Source: Chryseobacterium cupriresistens
Lineage (GTDB): Bacteria; Bacteroidota; Bacteroidia; Flavobacteriales; Weeksellaceae
Direction of reading: 5' to 3'
Assembly (NCBI RefSeq): GCF_046614675.1
Contig: NZ_JBKKJT010000007.1
Location: forward strand, 103,598 to 167,597
DNA length: 64,000 nucleotides
The translations under genes were made by a program, and so were the position numbers. The notes beneath the pieces are model-generated. The model did no database searches, had not been told where the DNA came from, and saw only the letters and a program-made list of their open reading frames with translations. Below, piece by piece: positions 52,374 through 60,689 of the stretch (position 1 is the first letter of the stretch; each line of letters begins with the position of its first letter).

Positions 52374-53315
52374 ATGAAAAATATAATAAATAAATTATCA
52401 TACATAACATTATTTACTTCTATAATAATCTCCTGTCAGTCTAAAGAAGAAAAACAAATGAATGGAGGTTATTCTGAAAATATTGCCAGTGATTTATATA
52501 ATAGTAAATGGTATCTCATTAATAAAGAAAACAATGAATATTACTATTGTACTAATGGAGATCAATTTTTCGAAATAAATAAAGATAAAATTTACGATCA
52601 TACTCCTATGGAAGATACCACTTTTAGTATTGATCATAAAAAAGAAAAAGGAGATAAAATATTTTTGTATGGAGATAAAAAAGAATCTTTTTATTACATT
52701 ATAAGATGGGTTGATAAGAATAAAGGAATTATATCATTCCAATTAAATACATATGAATCCAACCTTTTTATAATAGAAAAAAAATTAACAAGCATTAAGA
52801 ATAAAACCTGTCAGCCAAGTACTAAATCATGTGAGTTTAAAAACCTGTCAAATAAGTATAAATTTATTTTAGAAGCCGAAGAATATAAAAATGAGAAGGA
52901 ACAAAAATATCCAACTTCAGCGTGGATTATTGTAACAAATAAAAAGAACGGCAAATCACAGGAGATTCATTATGAACCAAATTCATGGACATCTTATCAA
53001 GATTTGCCGTGTACCAACTTTTTTGTAAAAGATTTTAATTTTGACGGCTTAGAAGATTTTGCAATTGTTTGGGATCAGGGAGGCGTCGAAAAGTTGTATG
53101 AATATTATCTTCAAGATAAAAACGGAAATTTTTCTGCTTTAGCATCTTTCCCTTTACAGCATGGAATTTTAACAGAAAATATTGATTTAGTAAACAAAAC
53201 AATTACAACACAAAGTATTATAGGATGTTGTCATATTAATATAAATAAATATAAACTTAATTCTAATACTACTTGGGAAAGTTCTTCGGAACAGCACGAA
53301 CTAAAGAAAAAATAA
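52374..53315 (+). CDS. Putative periplasmic immunity lipoprotein
   Basis: 313 residues. Seen: signal (LFTSIIISC, Cys about residue 21) followed by QSKEEKQ, a first beta domain (WYLINKENNEYYYC and following), and a second domain with FVKDFNFDGLEDFAIVWDQ and KLYEYYLQDKNGNF. That last motif resembles the calcium-binding loop and beta core of XAC2610-like proteins, lipoproteins that block a lysozyme-like effector in Xanthomonas. It starts 3 bases after the effector stop, so expression is coupled. Low GC and codon use match the toxin half. A periplasmic protector is expected, since both toxin domains attack the cell wall. Resemblance is from memory, not a search. Confidence 0.6.
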   Translation: MKNIINKLSYITLFTSIIISCQSKEEKQMNGGYSENIASDLYNSKWYLINKENNEYYYCTNGDQFFEINKDKIYDHTPMEDTTFSIDHKKEKGDKIFLYGDKKESFYYIIRWVDKNKGIISFQLNTYESNLFIIEKKLTSIKNKTCQPSTKSCEFKNLSNKYKFILEAEEYKNEKEQKYPTSAWIIVTNKKNGKSQEIHYEPNSWTSYQDLPCTNFFVKDFNFDGLEDFAIVWDQGGVEKLYEYYLQDKNGNFSALASFPLQHGILTENIDLVNKTITTQSIIGCCHININKYKLNSNTTWESSSEQHELKKK

Positions 53316-53570
53316 TTTATAATAGATGAAATATGATTAGCAACTGATGAAATCCTTTTTAACTTCATGATGTTTATATTTTTTTTGATATTCAAGTAAG
53401 TATGAGGAGATAAGAGAAAAAAATTAAATTTATACAATAACAGATTCACAAAAAAACTCCTTCAACATCAAAAACAGGAAAAATAAAATAAACCTATCTT
53501 TGCAGCATAGAAACAATGTTCAGGATGAAGAGAAAATCATCTCTTCAATGATTTAAAATAAGATTGGTTT
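53316..53570. other. Intergenic region before mutY
   Basis: AT-rich, without an open frame or terminator of note. A -7 box TATCTTTG lies at 53495-53502, about 76 bases before the mutY start. Confidence 0.5.
53495..53502 (+). promoter_or_regulatory. -7 box of mutY
   Basis: TATCTTTG, 76 bases before the TTG start. No clear -33 TTG at the usual spacing. Confidence 0.4.
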
Positions 53571-54605
53571 TTGGAAAAAAATAAAACAGGTTCAGAATTC
53601 CTTCATATAGGAAACAGGCTTTTGGAGTGGTACAGAAATAATGCAAGAGATCTGCCTTTCAGACAGACAAAAGATCCGTACAAAATCTGGATCTGTGAAA
53701 TTGTATTTCAGCAGACGAGAATCAATCAGGGATTGAATCATTATAATAATTTCATTAAACGATTTCCCGATGTTAAAACATTGGCAGAAGCTGAAGAAAA
53801 CGAAGTCTTACTCTACTGGAAAGGTTTAGGCTATTATTCCAGAGCTATCAATATTCATAAAGCTGCCCGGCAGATCATGAACGATTATCAGGGTGTCTTT
53901 CCTCACGAATATGAAGAAATTTTAAAACTGAAAGGAGTAGGGAAATATACTGCGGCAGCGGTTTCAAGCATCTGCTTCGGTGGAAGAATGCCTGCTGTTG
54001 ACGGGAATTTCTACCGTGTTCTGAGCCGTCTTTTTGCCGATGATTTTGATATTTCAAATTCAAGAGCGTTTACCTATTTTTCTGAACTGGCCGCCCTGGT
54101 AATGCCGGAAAATGTAGGAGACTTTAATCAGGCTATGATGGATATCGGCTCGGAAATCTGTAAACCCAAAAATCCGTTGTGCGGAGAATGCCCTGTAAAT
54201 GAAGATTGTCTGGCATTTTCCATGCAAAAAATTTCAGATTATCCTGTAAAAACAAAAAAAGTAAAAGCAGAAGATCTTGCTTTGACCTATTATTTTGTTC
54301 ATAAAAAAGGACAGTTTCTGATCCGTCAGAGAGCAGATGACTTCATATGGAAGAAATTATTTGAATTTCCCACAGCTATTCCTTCCGATATGGAACCCTT
54401 CATTACAGGTTCAAAAACAGTTACCCATAAACTGACTCATAAGAATTTAAGCATTGAAATTTGGAATGTCGAGGTTACTTCAGAAAAACAATGGAATGAT
54501 TTTATCGCTGAAAATCAATACCTGATTACAGACCTTGAAGACTCTCATGAAAAATCCTTTCCGAAGCCTTTGGAAATTTACATTCAAAACGCACTGAAAG
54601 ACTGA
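53571..54605 (+). CDS. mutY: A/G-specific adenine glycosylase
   Basis: 344 residues, starting with TTG at 53571: an in-frame TAA lies 9 bases upstream and no ATG occurs before the conserved NRLLEWYRNNARDLPFR. The enzyme removes adenine from 8-oxoG:A pairs. Seen: the helix-hairpin-helix LKGVGKYTAAAVSS, catalytic Asp in PAVDGNFYRVL, and the iron-sulfur cysteines CKPKNPLCGECPVNEDC (C-x6-C-x2-C-x5-C). The C-terminal NUDIX-like domain (HKKGQFLIRQRADDFIWKK) recognises oxoG. In Flavobacteria mutY often precedes gld genes, as here. Confidence 0.96.
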   Translation: MEKNKTGSEFLHIGNRLLEWYRNNARDLPFRQTKDPYKIWICEIVFQQTRINQGLNHYNNFIKRFPDVKTLAEAEENEVLLYWKGLGYYSRAINIHKAARQIMNDYQGVFPHEYEEILKLKGVGKYTAAAVSSICFGGRMPAVDGNFYRVLSRLFADDFDISNSRAFTYFSELAALVMPENVGDFNQAMMDIGSEICKPKNPLCGECPVNEDCLAFSMQKISDYPVKTKKVKAEDLALTYYFVHKKGQFLIRQRADDFIWKKLFEFPTAIPSDMEPFITGSKTVTHKLTHKNLSIEIWNVEVTSEKQWNDFIAENQYLITDLEDSHEKSFPKPLEIYIQNALKD

Positions 54606-54637
54606 AATTTGTCTTCTGAAATCTGAAATCTAATTTG

Positions 54638-54645
54638 TACTTTTG
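54638..54645 (+). promoter_or_regulatory. -7 box of gldD
   Basis: TACTTTTG, ending four bases before the ATG at 54650. A longer frame beginning at 54635 would start inside this box. Confidence 0.55.
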
Positions 54646-54649
54646 CAAA

Positions 54650-55207
54650 ATGATTAAAAAAGTCATTTTTATTTTTGTATCGCTGCTTTTAATTTCATGT
54701 GGAAAAGACCCTTCACCAAAACCTTATGGAGAACTGCGTCTTGAATATCCAGCACCGAAATACCAGAAGTTTGAAAACGATTGCGCCTATACCTTTGAGT
54801 ATTCGGACTTTGCTTCCATAACGCCAGCCAAAAAACCTTGCTGGTTTTATCTGAACTATCCGAAAATGAAAGCTAAGCTTTTCGTTACTTATTATCCGAT
54901 ACAAAACGACTTTGCTGACCATATCAAGGAAGCTGAAAAAATGGTGTATGAACATACCATCAAAGCCAGTTCTATAGATACAAAATCCTTCGAATACCCT
55001 GAAAAGAAAGTATACGGGAACTTCTATGAACTGAAAGGGCAGAGCGCTTCTAATCTGCAATTCTACATTACAGACAGTACGAAACACTTCGTAACTGCTT
55101 ACTTATACTTTAACACGAGGCCAAAACCGGACTCTCTTGCTCCCGCAGTAAATTATATCAAAAATGATATGAAACATCTGCTGGACACTTTTGAATGGAA
55201 AAAATAA
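54650..55207 (+). CDS. gldD: Gliding-motility lipoprotein GldD
   Basis: 185 residues from the ATG at 54650. Seen: lipoprotein signal (IKKVIFIFVSLLLISC), then GKDPSPKPYGELRLEYPAPK, the typical opening of GldD, followed by CAYTFEYSDFASI, WFYLNYPKMKAKLF and FYITDSTKHFVTAYLYFN. GldD is needed for gliding and the linked T9SS in Flavobacterium johnsoniae. Its presence suggests the strain carries T9SS and perhaps glides; Chryseobacterium often has the system without gliding. Confidence 0.94.
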   Translation: MIKKVIFIFVSLLLISCGKDPSPKPYGELRLEYPAPKYQKFENDCAYTFEYSDFASITPAKKPCWFYLNYPKMKAKLFVTYYPIQNDFADHIKEAEKMVYEHTIKASSIDTKSFEYPEKKVYGNFYELKGQSASNLQFYITDSTKHFVTAYLYFNTRPKPDSLAPAVNYIKNDMKHLLDTFEWKK

Positions 55208-55234
55208 TTACTTTTAATATACATTGAAAAATAT

Positions 55235-56158
55235 ATGAAACTTTTAGTTGTAGGAAGTGTTGCATTTGATGCAATTGAAACACCATTTGGTAAAACGGAC
55301 AAAATTTTAGGAGGTGCAGCCACTTATATCGGGATCACTTCATCAATTTTAGGCGTTAAATCCGGAATTGTTTCTGTAGTAGGAGGAGACTTTCCACAGG
55401 AACATCTGGATATGTTCACAGACAGAGATGTAAACATTGAAGGAATTGAAATCGTGAAAGAAGGAAAAACATTCTTCTGGTCCGGAAAATACCACAACGA
55501 TCTGAATACAAGAGATACTTTGGCTACAGAAGTAAACGTGTTGGAGAACTTTGATCCGAAAATCCCGGATTCAATGCAGGATGCCGAAATTTTACTACTT
55601 GGAAACCTACACCCTGGAGTTCAGTTATCTGTACTTGAAAAAATGAACAACCGTCCTAAGCTGGTTATCCTTGATACCATGAATTTCTGGATGGATTCTG
55701 CATGGGATATCTTAATGGATATGATTGCAAAAACAGATGTTATTACCATCAATGATGAAGAGGCAAGACAGCTTTCAGGAGAATATTCTTTAGTGAAAGC
55801 AGCTAAAAAGATCCACACAATGGGTCCTGAATATGTGATCATTAAAAAAGGAGAGCACGGAGCTTTACTTTTCCATGACAATAAAGTATTTGCTATCCCG
55901 GCACTTCCACTGGAAGATGTTTTCGATCCTACAGGAGCCGGAGATACTTTCGCAGGAGGTTTTGCCGCATATCTTGCTAAAAAAGGAAAAATTGATTTCG
56001 AAACGATGAAGTCTGCTCTTATCGTAGGATCTGCAATGGCTTCATTCACCGTAGAGAAATTCGGAACAGAAAGGATAGAGGAAGTAAACGAAGCTGATAT
56101 GTTCAGCAGATTGAGACAATTCAAAGAATTGACAACATTTGATGTTGAACTGCAATAA
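55235..56158 (+). CDS. PfkB-family sugar kinase
   Basis: 307 residues. Seen: GSVAFDAIETPFGKTDKILGG (N-terminal PfkB sequence), ATYIGITSSILG, and the C-terminal signature DPTGAGDTFAGGFAAYLA with the catalytic Asp in GAGD. Ribokinase-like fold. Substrate uncertain; the conserved presence in Bacteroidota suggests a nucleoside or sugar. It follows gldD by 27 bases and may be cotranscribed. Confidence 0.9.
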   Translation: MKLLVVGSVAFDAIETPFGKTDKILGGAATYIGITSSILGVKSGIVSVVGGDFPQEHLDMFTDRDVNIEGIEIVKEGKTFFWSGKYHNDLNTRDTLATEVNVLENFDPKIPDSMQDAEILLLGNLHPGVQLSVLEKMNNRPKLVILDTMNFWMDSAWDILMDMIAKTDVITINDEEARQLSGEYSLVKAAKKIHTMGPEYVIIKKGEHGALLFHDNKVFAIPALPLEDVFDPTGAGDTFAGGFAAYLAKKGKIDFETMKSALIVGSAMASFTVEKFGTERIEEVNEADMFSRLRQFKELTTFDVELQ

Positions 56159-56192
56159 ATAAGTCTTTTTAAGAAATATTTATAATAAAAAA

Positions 56193-56224
56193 TTGAAGGA
56201 AATTCGTTAAGAATTCTAAATTTG
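56193..56224 (+). promoter_or_regulatory. Promoter of the SurA-like gene
   Basis: TTG at 56193-56195, a 21-base spacer, TAAATTTG at 56217-56224, then 20 bases to the ATG. Confidence 0.65.
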
Positions 56225-56244
56225 CAACTTGTTAAAATAGTAAA

Positions 56245-57612
56245 ATGACAAATAAACTAAAAATCACTTTTCTTCTTGGGATTTTCATCATGATATTCTC
56301 TTCAAATATGATGAATGCTCAGCTAAAACAAGGAGATCTGGTGGATGGCATTGCAGCTGTTATCGGGGATGAGATTGTATTGGAATCTGATGTAATCGAG
56401 CAGATGAATTATGGTAAACAGCAGGGAGCTGCCAACACAGACAAATGTGAGTTCCTGGAAAATCTTATCAGCAATAAACTTCTTGTATACGAAGCAAAAA
56501 AAGATACGTTAATTGAAAACCGTTCTGCAGCAATCAAAGAACAAGCTAATGCAAAATACCGTCAGATGCTTTCCCAGTTTCCGGATGAAAAAACAATGCT
56601 TGCAGCCTATAAGTTCAGAAATGCGTATGAACTGAAAAATGCTATTGAAAAAATAGATACAGACCAGTATTACGGACAGGCGAAGTACCAGAGAGTTACT
56701 GATAAAGCAGACGTAACTCCAAATGAGGTAACTGATTTTTACAATATGTATAAAACACAGCTGCCACAGGTAAAAGATGAAGTTACTTTAGCTCAGATTA
56801 TGATCTACCCGTCACTTACAGAAGCTCATAAACAAGACCTTATCAACAGACTAAAAAAAATCAAACAGGATATTATCGGAGGGGAAACTTTCGAAAGCCA
56901 GGCAAGAATTTATTCTGAAGATGAAGGGTCAGCTGCCAACGGAGGATTATATAAAAATATCAATAAAGGGCAGATGGTGAAGCCATTCGAAGCTGCTGCA
57001 TTGAACCTTCAGGAAAATGAAATCTCAGATCCTGTTGAATCTGAATTCGGATTTCACATTATTCAGTTGGTGAAAAGATCCGGTAAAGTATATGATGCAA
57101 GACACATCTTGTTGAAAGCTGTTCCTACTGATGATGAGATCAAAACTGCAAAAGCAAAATTAGACAGTATCAGAGGTCTTATTATCGATGGTAAAATAAC
57201 ATTCAAAGATGCGGCTTTTAAATTCTCAGATGATAAAAGAACAAAATTCAACGCCGGGATCATTCCTGGAGCCGATGGTTCTGATAAAATTGAAAGAGAA
57301 AGTATCCCCGGAACAATCAGCTACGAATTGGCAGGTTTAAATAAAGGTGATATTACTACTGCTTTTGAAGATGAAGAGAACAAAAGAAAACAAATCAAGA
57401 TCATCAAAGTGGAAGATGTGATTCCTTCTCACCAGATTACACTGGAGACAGACTTCAGCAGAATCAAGCAGATGGCACTGAATAAAAAGAAAAGTGAAAT
57501 GGTTGAAAAGTTTGTCAACTCCAAGTTACCGACAACCTTTATTTCAATTGACGGACGTTACGATAGCTGTAACTTTAAGTCTAACTGGAAGAAACAATCC
57601 TTAACAAAATAA
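56245..57612 (+). CDS. SurA-like periplasmic peptidyl-prolyl isomerase
   Basis: 455 residues. Seen: signal peptide (FLLGIFIMIFSSNMMNAQ), the SurA N-domain (VDGIAAVIGDEIVLESDVIEQ), and two parvulin-like domains, the first (about 175-275) with LAQIMIYPS and FGFHIIQLVKRSGKVY, the second (about 282-385) with ARHILLKAVPT. It helps outer-membrane proteins fold. A terminator follows. The length and double-parvulin plan match SurA. Symbol withheld because several Bacteroidota paralogues exist. Confidence 0.9.
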   Translation: MTNKLKITFLLGIFIMIFSSNMMNAQLKQGDLVDGIAAVIGDEIVLESDVIEQMNYGKQQGAANTDKCEFLENLISNKLLVYEAKKDTLIENRSAAIKEQANAKYRQMLSQFPDEKTMLAAYKFRNAYELKNAIEKIDTDQYYGQAKYQRVTDKADVTPNEVTDFYNMYKTQLPQVKDEVTLAQIMIYPSLTEAHKQDLINRLKKIKQDIIGGETFESQARIYSEDEGSAANGGLYKNINKGQMVKPFEAAALNLQENEISDPVESEFGFHIIQLVKRSGKVYDARHILLKAVPTDDEIKTAKAKLDSIRGLIIDGKITFKDAAFKFSDDKRTKFNAGIIPGADGSDKIERESIPGTISYELAGLNKGDITTAFEDEENKRKQIKIIKVEDVIPSHQITLETDFSRIKQMALNKKKSEMVEKFVNSKLPTTFISIDGRYDSCNFKSNWKKQSLTK

Positions 57613-57616
57613 AATC

Positions 57617-57647
57617 AAAACCTTCAGAATTTCTGAAGGTTTTTTTT
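57617..57647 (+). terminator. Terminator of the SurA-like gene
   Basis: Stem AACCTTCAGA / TCTGAAGGTT followed by eight T. Confidence 0.9.
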
Positions 57648-57733
57648 ATAATAAGCTTTAAAGAATAATAAGCTATGATAGAAAATATTGACATATTTTT
57701 CCCGGAAAACAGTTGTTTTTATTATTTTTACAC

Positions 57734-58723
57734 ATGAGCAATTTTATAGATTTTAACGCTGCAAAAAAACTTCATGACATGGAGGCTACACACAATAGAA
57801 TTTCACACCTTTTTAATATTAAATATCCAATTATCCAGGCAGGCATGATCTGGCATTCAGGATGGAGACTTGCTTCTGCAGTTTCTAACTGTGGAGGATT
57901 GGGAATAATAGGAGCAGGAAGTATGTATCCTGATATCCTGAGAGAAAACATCCGGAAATGTAAACTCGCAACAGATAAGCCATTCGGGGTAAATGTACCG
58001 ATGTTATATCCTAATATTGAGGAAATTATTCAGATCATCCTTGAAGAAGGAGTGAAAATTGTATTTACGTCAGCCGGTAACCCGAAAACCTATACGGAAA
58101 CCCTTCAGAAAGAAGGAATAAAAGTAGCTCACGTCGTTTCTTCCACCAAATTCGCTGTAAAATGTGAAGATGCCGGAGTAGATGCCATTGTTGCAGAAGG
58201 TTTCGAAGCAGGAGGCCACAACGGAAGAGATGAAACCACCACATTCTGTCTTATTCCGAATGTAAAGAAACATATTTCTAAACCGTTAATCGCTGCCGGG
58301 GGAATTGCTTTGGGTTCACAAATTAAGGCTGCAATGATTCTTGGTGCGGACGGTGTACAGATCGGTTCCCGTTTTGCTGCTACCCACGAAGCTAGCGCCC
58401 ATGAAAACTGGAAAAAGAAAATTACAGAACTCCAGGAAGGAGATACACACCTTACGTTGAAAGAACTGGCTCCTGTAAGAATGGTTAAAAATAAATTCTT
58501 CAATGAGCTGGAAGATATTTATGTGAACGGAAGAAACAAAGATGCTTTAATCGCATCGCTGGGAAGAGCCAGAGCAAAAAAAGGGATGTTTGAAGGAGAT
58601 ATGGAAGAGGGAGAACTAGAAATAGGCCAGGTTTCTGCTTTAATTGATGAAATTCTTCCGGTGGAAACTGTTTTCAGCCATCTTTTAAAAGAATTTGAAG
58701 AAACGAAAATTCCGGTTTTTTAA
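57734..58723 (+). CDS. Nitronate monooxygenase-family (NPD-like) flavoprotein
   Basis: 329 residues from the ATG at 57734; a TTG upstream (57713) is rejected. Seen: NIKYPIIQAGMIWHSGWRLASA at the N-terminus, GGLGIIGAGSM, FGVNVPML, DAIVAEGFEAGGHNGRDETTT with the usual active-site His, and AAGGIALGSQIKAAMILGADGV, the phosphate-binding FMN site. A TIM-barrel flavoenzyme oxidising nitronates or reducing enoyl-CoA-like substrates (FabK branch). The substrate is not known. Confidence 0.9.
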   Translation: MSNFIDFNAAKKLHDMEATHNRISHLFNIKYPIIQAGMIWHSGWRLASAVSNCGGLGIIGAGSMYPDILRENIRKCKLATDKPFGVNVPMLYPNIEEIIQIILEEGVKIVFTSAGNPKTYTETLQKEGIKVAHVVSSTKFAVKCEDAGVDAIVAEGFEAGGHNGRDETTTFCLIPNVKKHISKPLIAAGGIALGSQIKAAMILGADGVQIGSRFAATHEASAHENWKKKITELQEGDTHLTLKELAPVRMVKNKFFNELEDIYVNGRNKDALIASLGRARAKKGMFEGDMEEGELEIGQVSALIDEILPVETVFSHLLKEFEETKIPVF

Positions 58724-58737
58724 TATGATTTTATTCG

Positions 58738-59508
58738 ATGGAAGGAAGAAGAATTGATGTAAAGGGACAAAAATTATATATCGAACACAATAATCAATTC
58801 CAAGACAGGCCTACGATTGTTTTTCTGCATGATTCATTAGGATCTGTGCAGCTTTGGAGGGATTTTCCGGCAAAACTGTCTGAAGCAGCACAGTGCAATA
58901 CCCTTGCTTATGACCGGTTAGGCTATGGTAAATCATTTCCTATGCTTACTCATGAACGGCCGGTACATTATATGGAACTGGAAGCAGATTTGTTGAATGA
59001 TGTACTGATTGAAATGGATATTGATAACGCGATTCTCTTTGGGCACAGTGATGGGGGAACAATTGCTTTGATCACCGCTGCAAAATATCCCGAAAGAATA
59101 GAAGCCGTTATCTGTGAAGCTGGTCATATTTTTGTAGAAGAAACAACTTTAAAAGGAGTTTACGACGCATGGGAAACTTACAAAACGACCAATCTTCCGG
59201 AACGTTTACAGAAATATCATGGCGATAAAGTAGAAATGCTTTTCAGAGCCTGGACAGAAACCTGGACACGGGATGATTACAGAACCTGGAATATAGAGTA
59301 TTTCCTGAAAGATATTACAGCTCCGTTGTTATTTATTCAGGGAGAGGCTGATGAATATGGGACACTGGATCAGGTAGAAAAAACAGTGACTCAGGTTAGT
59401 GGAAGGTCGGAAAAATATATCATTCCCGGTATAGGCCATACACCACATAAAGAAGTACCTGAGCTTGTATTGGAGAAAGCGGCCGGATTTATCAGCAAAT
59501 ATTTCTAA
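58738..59508 (+). CDS. Alpha/beta hydrolase
   Basis: 256 residues. Seen: nucleophile Ser104 in FGHSDGG, Asp205 in QGEADEYG and His234 in GIGHTPHKE, all in the right order, and an oxyanion HDSLGSV motif. No signal sequence. An esterase or a member of the dienelactone/epoxide hydrolase fold; substrate unknown. It follows the NPD-like gene by 14 bases and may be cotranscribed. A weak terminator follows. Confidence 0.88.
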   Translation: MEGRRIDVKGQKLYIEHNNQFQDRPTIVFLHDSLGSVQLWRDFPAKLSEAAQCNTLAYDRLGYGKSFPMLTHERPVHYMELEADLLNDVLIEMDIDNAILFGHSDGGTIALITAAKYPERIEAVICEAGHIFVEETTLKGVYDAWETYKTTNLPERLQKYHGDKVEMLFRAWTETWTRDDYRTWNIEYFLKDITAPLLFIQGEADEYGTLDQVEKTVTQVSGRSEKYIIPGIGHTPHKEVPELVLEKAAGFISKYF

Positions 59509-59522
59509 TATACAATATCAAC

Positions 59523-59553
59523 AAGGCACCTGTTAACGGGTGTCTTTGTTTTT
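59523..59553 (+). terminator. Weak terminator after the hydrolase gene
   Basis: Stem AAGGCACC / GGGTGTCTT with imperfect pairing and loop TGTTAAC, then TTTGTTTTTG. Confidence 0.55.
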
Positions 59554-59578
59554 GTTAAATAAACAGATTGATCTATTT

Positions 59579-60199
59579 TTATTTCAATAACTGAAGTTCA
59601 GCAGCAATATTTTCCTTTGCCCGGGCTTCATATCTTTCCTTAAAATATTTCGTTTTAAAAATACTTTCAAGCTCAAGGAAATGTTTGAGCACTTTTTTTC
59701 GTCCCGGTTTATACAGAAAATCAGGGTAAATGGAATACTCTTTTCTTATATTCTGAGTGTATTGCAGATAGGTTTTTAAATCCTTTCCCAATACAGAAAG
59801 ATCAGCATCCAGTAGATAATTGGTATCGTCATCATCAGAGCGTTGGTGAGATTTTGTTGCCAGAATCTGCGCAGAAATGAGTGAAATTTTATTTCTATCT
59901 ATATCAAGTTCTCCAAGCCTTTTTTCTGCTTTGGCCGCACTTTTTTCCTCATTAGACTTAGAAGAAGCATCGTAGATAACGTCATGGTAAAACACGGAGA
60001 AAGAAATGGCTGTAAAATCTGAAATCTCGCTTTTCACAGCTTCAAGTTCACTGAACATATTTTCAAGATGAAGAAGATTGTGGTAGTGTCTGCCTTTTTC
60101 AGAATATCTGGTTTCAAGTTCATTCCACAGGCTGTCGATCAGCTGTTTGTTTTCGGTGAAAGAAGAACAAAGCGTGTCAAAATAATTTTTCAGATTCAT
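59579..60199 (-). CDS. HD-domain predicted metal-dependent phosphohydrolase (COG4339-like)
   Basis: 206 residues. Seen: RHYHNLLHLENM (His pair), SFSVFYHDVIYDA (His-Asp pair), NEEKSA and ILATKSHQR, the order of metal ligands of this HD family. No signal sequence. Members are soluble and their substrate unknown. It shares its strand with the rhodanese gene, 26 bases downstream of it. Confidence 0.85.
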   Translation of the reverse strand: MNLKNYFDTLCSSFTENKQLIDSLWNELETRYSEKGRHYHNLLHLENMFSELEAVKSEISDFTAISFSVFYHDVIYDASSKSNEEKSAAKAEKRLGELDIDRNKISLISAQILATKSHQRSDDDDTNYLLDADLSVLGKDLKTYLQYTQNIRKEYSIYPDFLYKPGRKKVLKHFLELESIFKTKYFKERYEARAKENIAAELQLLK

Positions 60200-60225
60200 A
60201 GAAATAAGATAAAAAAAAGGAACTT

Positions 60226-60525
60226 TTAAAAAGTTCCCTGATTTGCTTCCAGAACAGCCTTCAGCTCAGACCAGCCTCCGCCGTTGTAACCGTCCTTTAA
60301 TCCTTGAGCGTTAAGATAATCCAATGCTTTTCCGCTTCTGTTTCCACTTCTGCAGAATAAGATAACAGGCTTTTCAATAGATAGGATCTCATCCTGTCTG
60401 TCTTCTACTTCACCTAAAGGAATATTCTTAGCACCATCTATATTACCGTCCATTTCAAGCTCCATTGGCTCACGAACGTCGATTAATTCATAGTTTCCTG
60501 ATTGTATTACTTCTATTAAAGACAT
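60226..60525 (-). CDS. Rhodanese-like domain protein
   Basis: 99 residues from MSLIEVIQSGNYELIDVREP; longer readings begin in a hydrophobic, unlikely extension. The active-site loop is CRSGNRSGKA with Cys58, the sulfur-carrying residue. Single-domain rhodaneses transfer sulfur to cyanide, thioredoxin or biosynthetic enzymes. It is divergent from queG, 165 bases away. Confidence 0.9.
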   Translation of the reverse strand: MSLIEVIQSGNYELIDVREPMELEMDGNIDGAKNIPLGEVEDRQDEILSIEKPVILFCRSGNRSGKALDYLNAQGLKDGYNGGGWSELKAVLEANQGTF

Positions 60526-60668
60526 AGTTGTTGGTTTAAACATTAAATTAGAAACGAAATTACGTATTTTTTTTTTGAAAAAAATCCTAATTAAAACATA
60601 ATTTTTTAAGAAAAGAACCATCAATGGGATGTACTTTGGCAGAAATCTGAAGATTGATAAAATAATCT

Positions 60669-60676
60669 TAATTTTG
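60669..60676 (+). promoter_or_regulatory. -7 box of queG
   Basis: TAATTTTG, 13 bases before the ATG at 60690. A GTG at 60681 lies almost at the expected transcription start. Confidence 0.5.
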
Positions 60677-60689
60677 CAGTGTGAAATTA

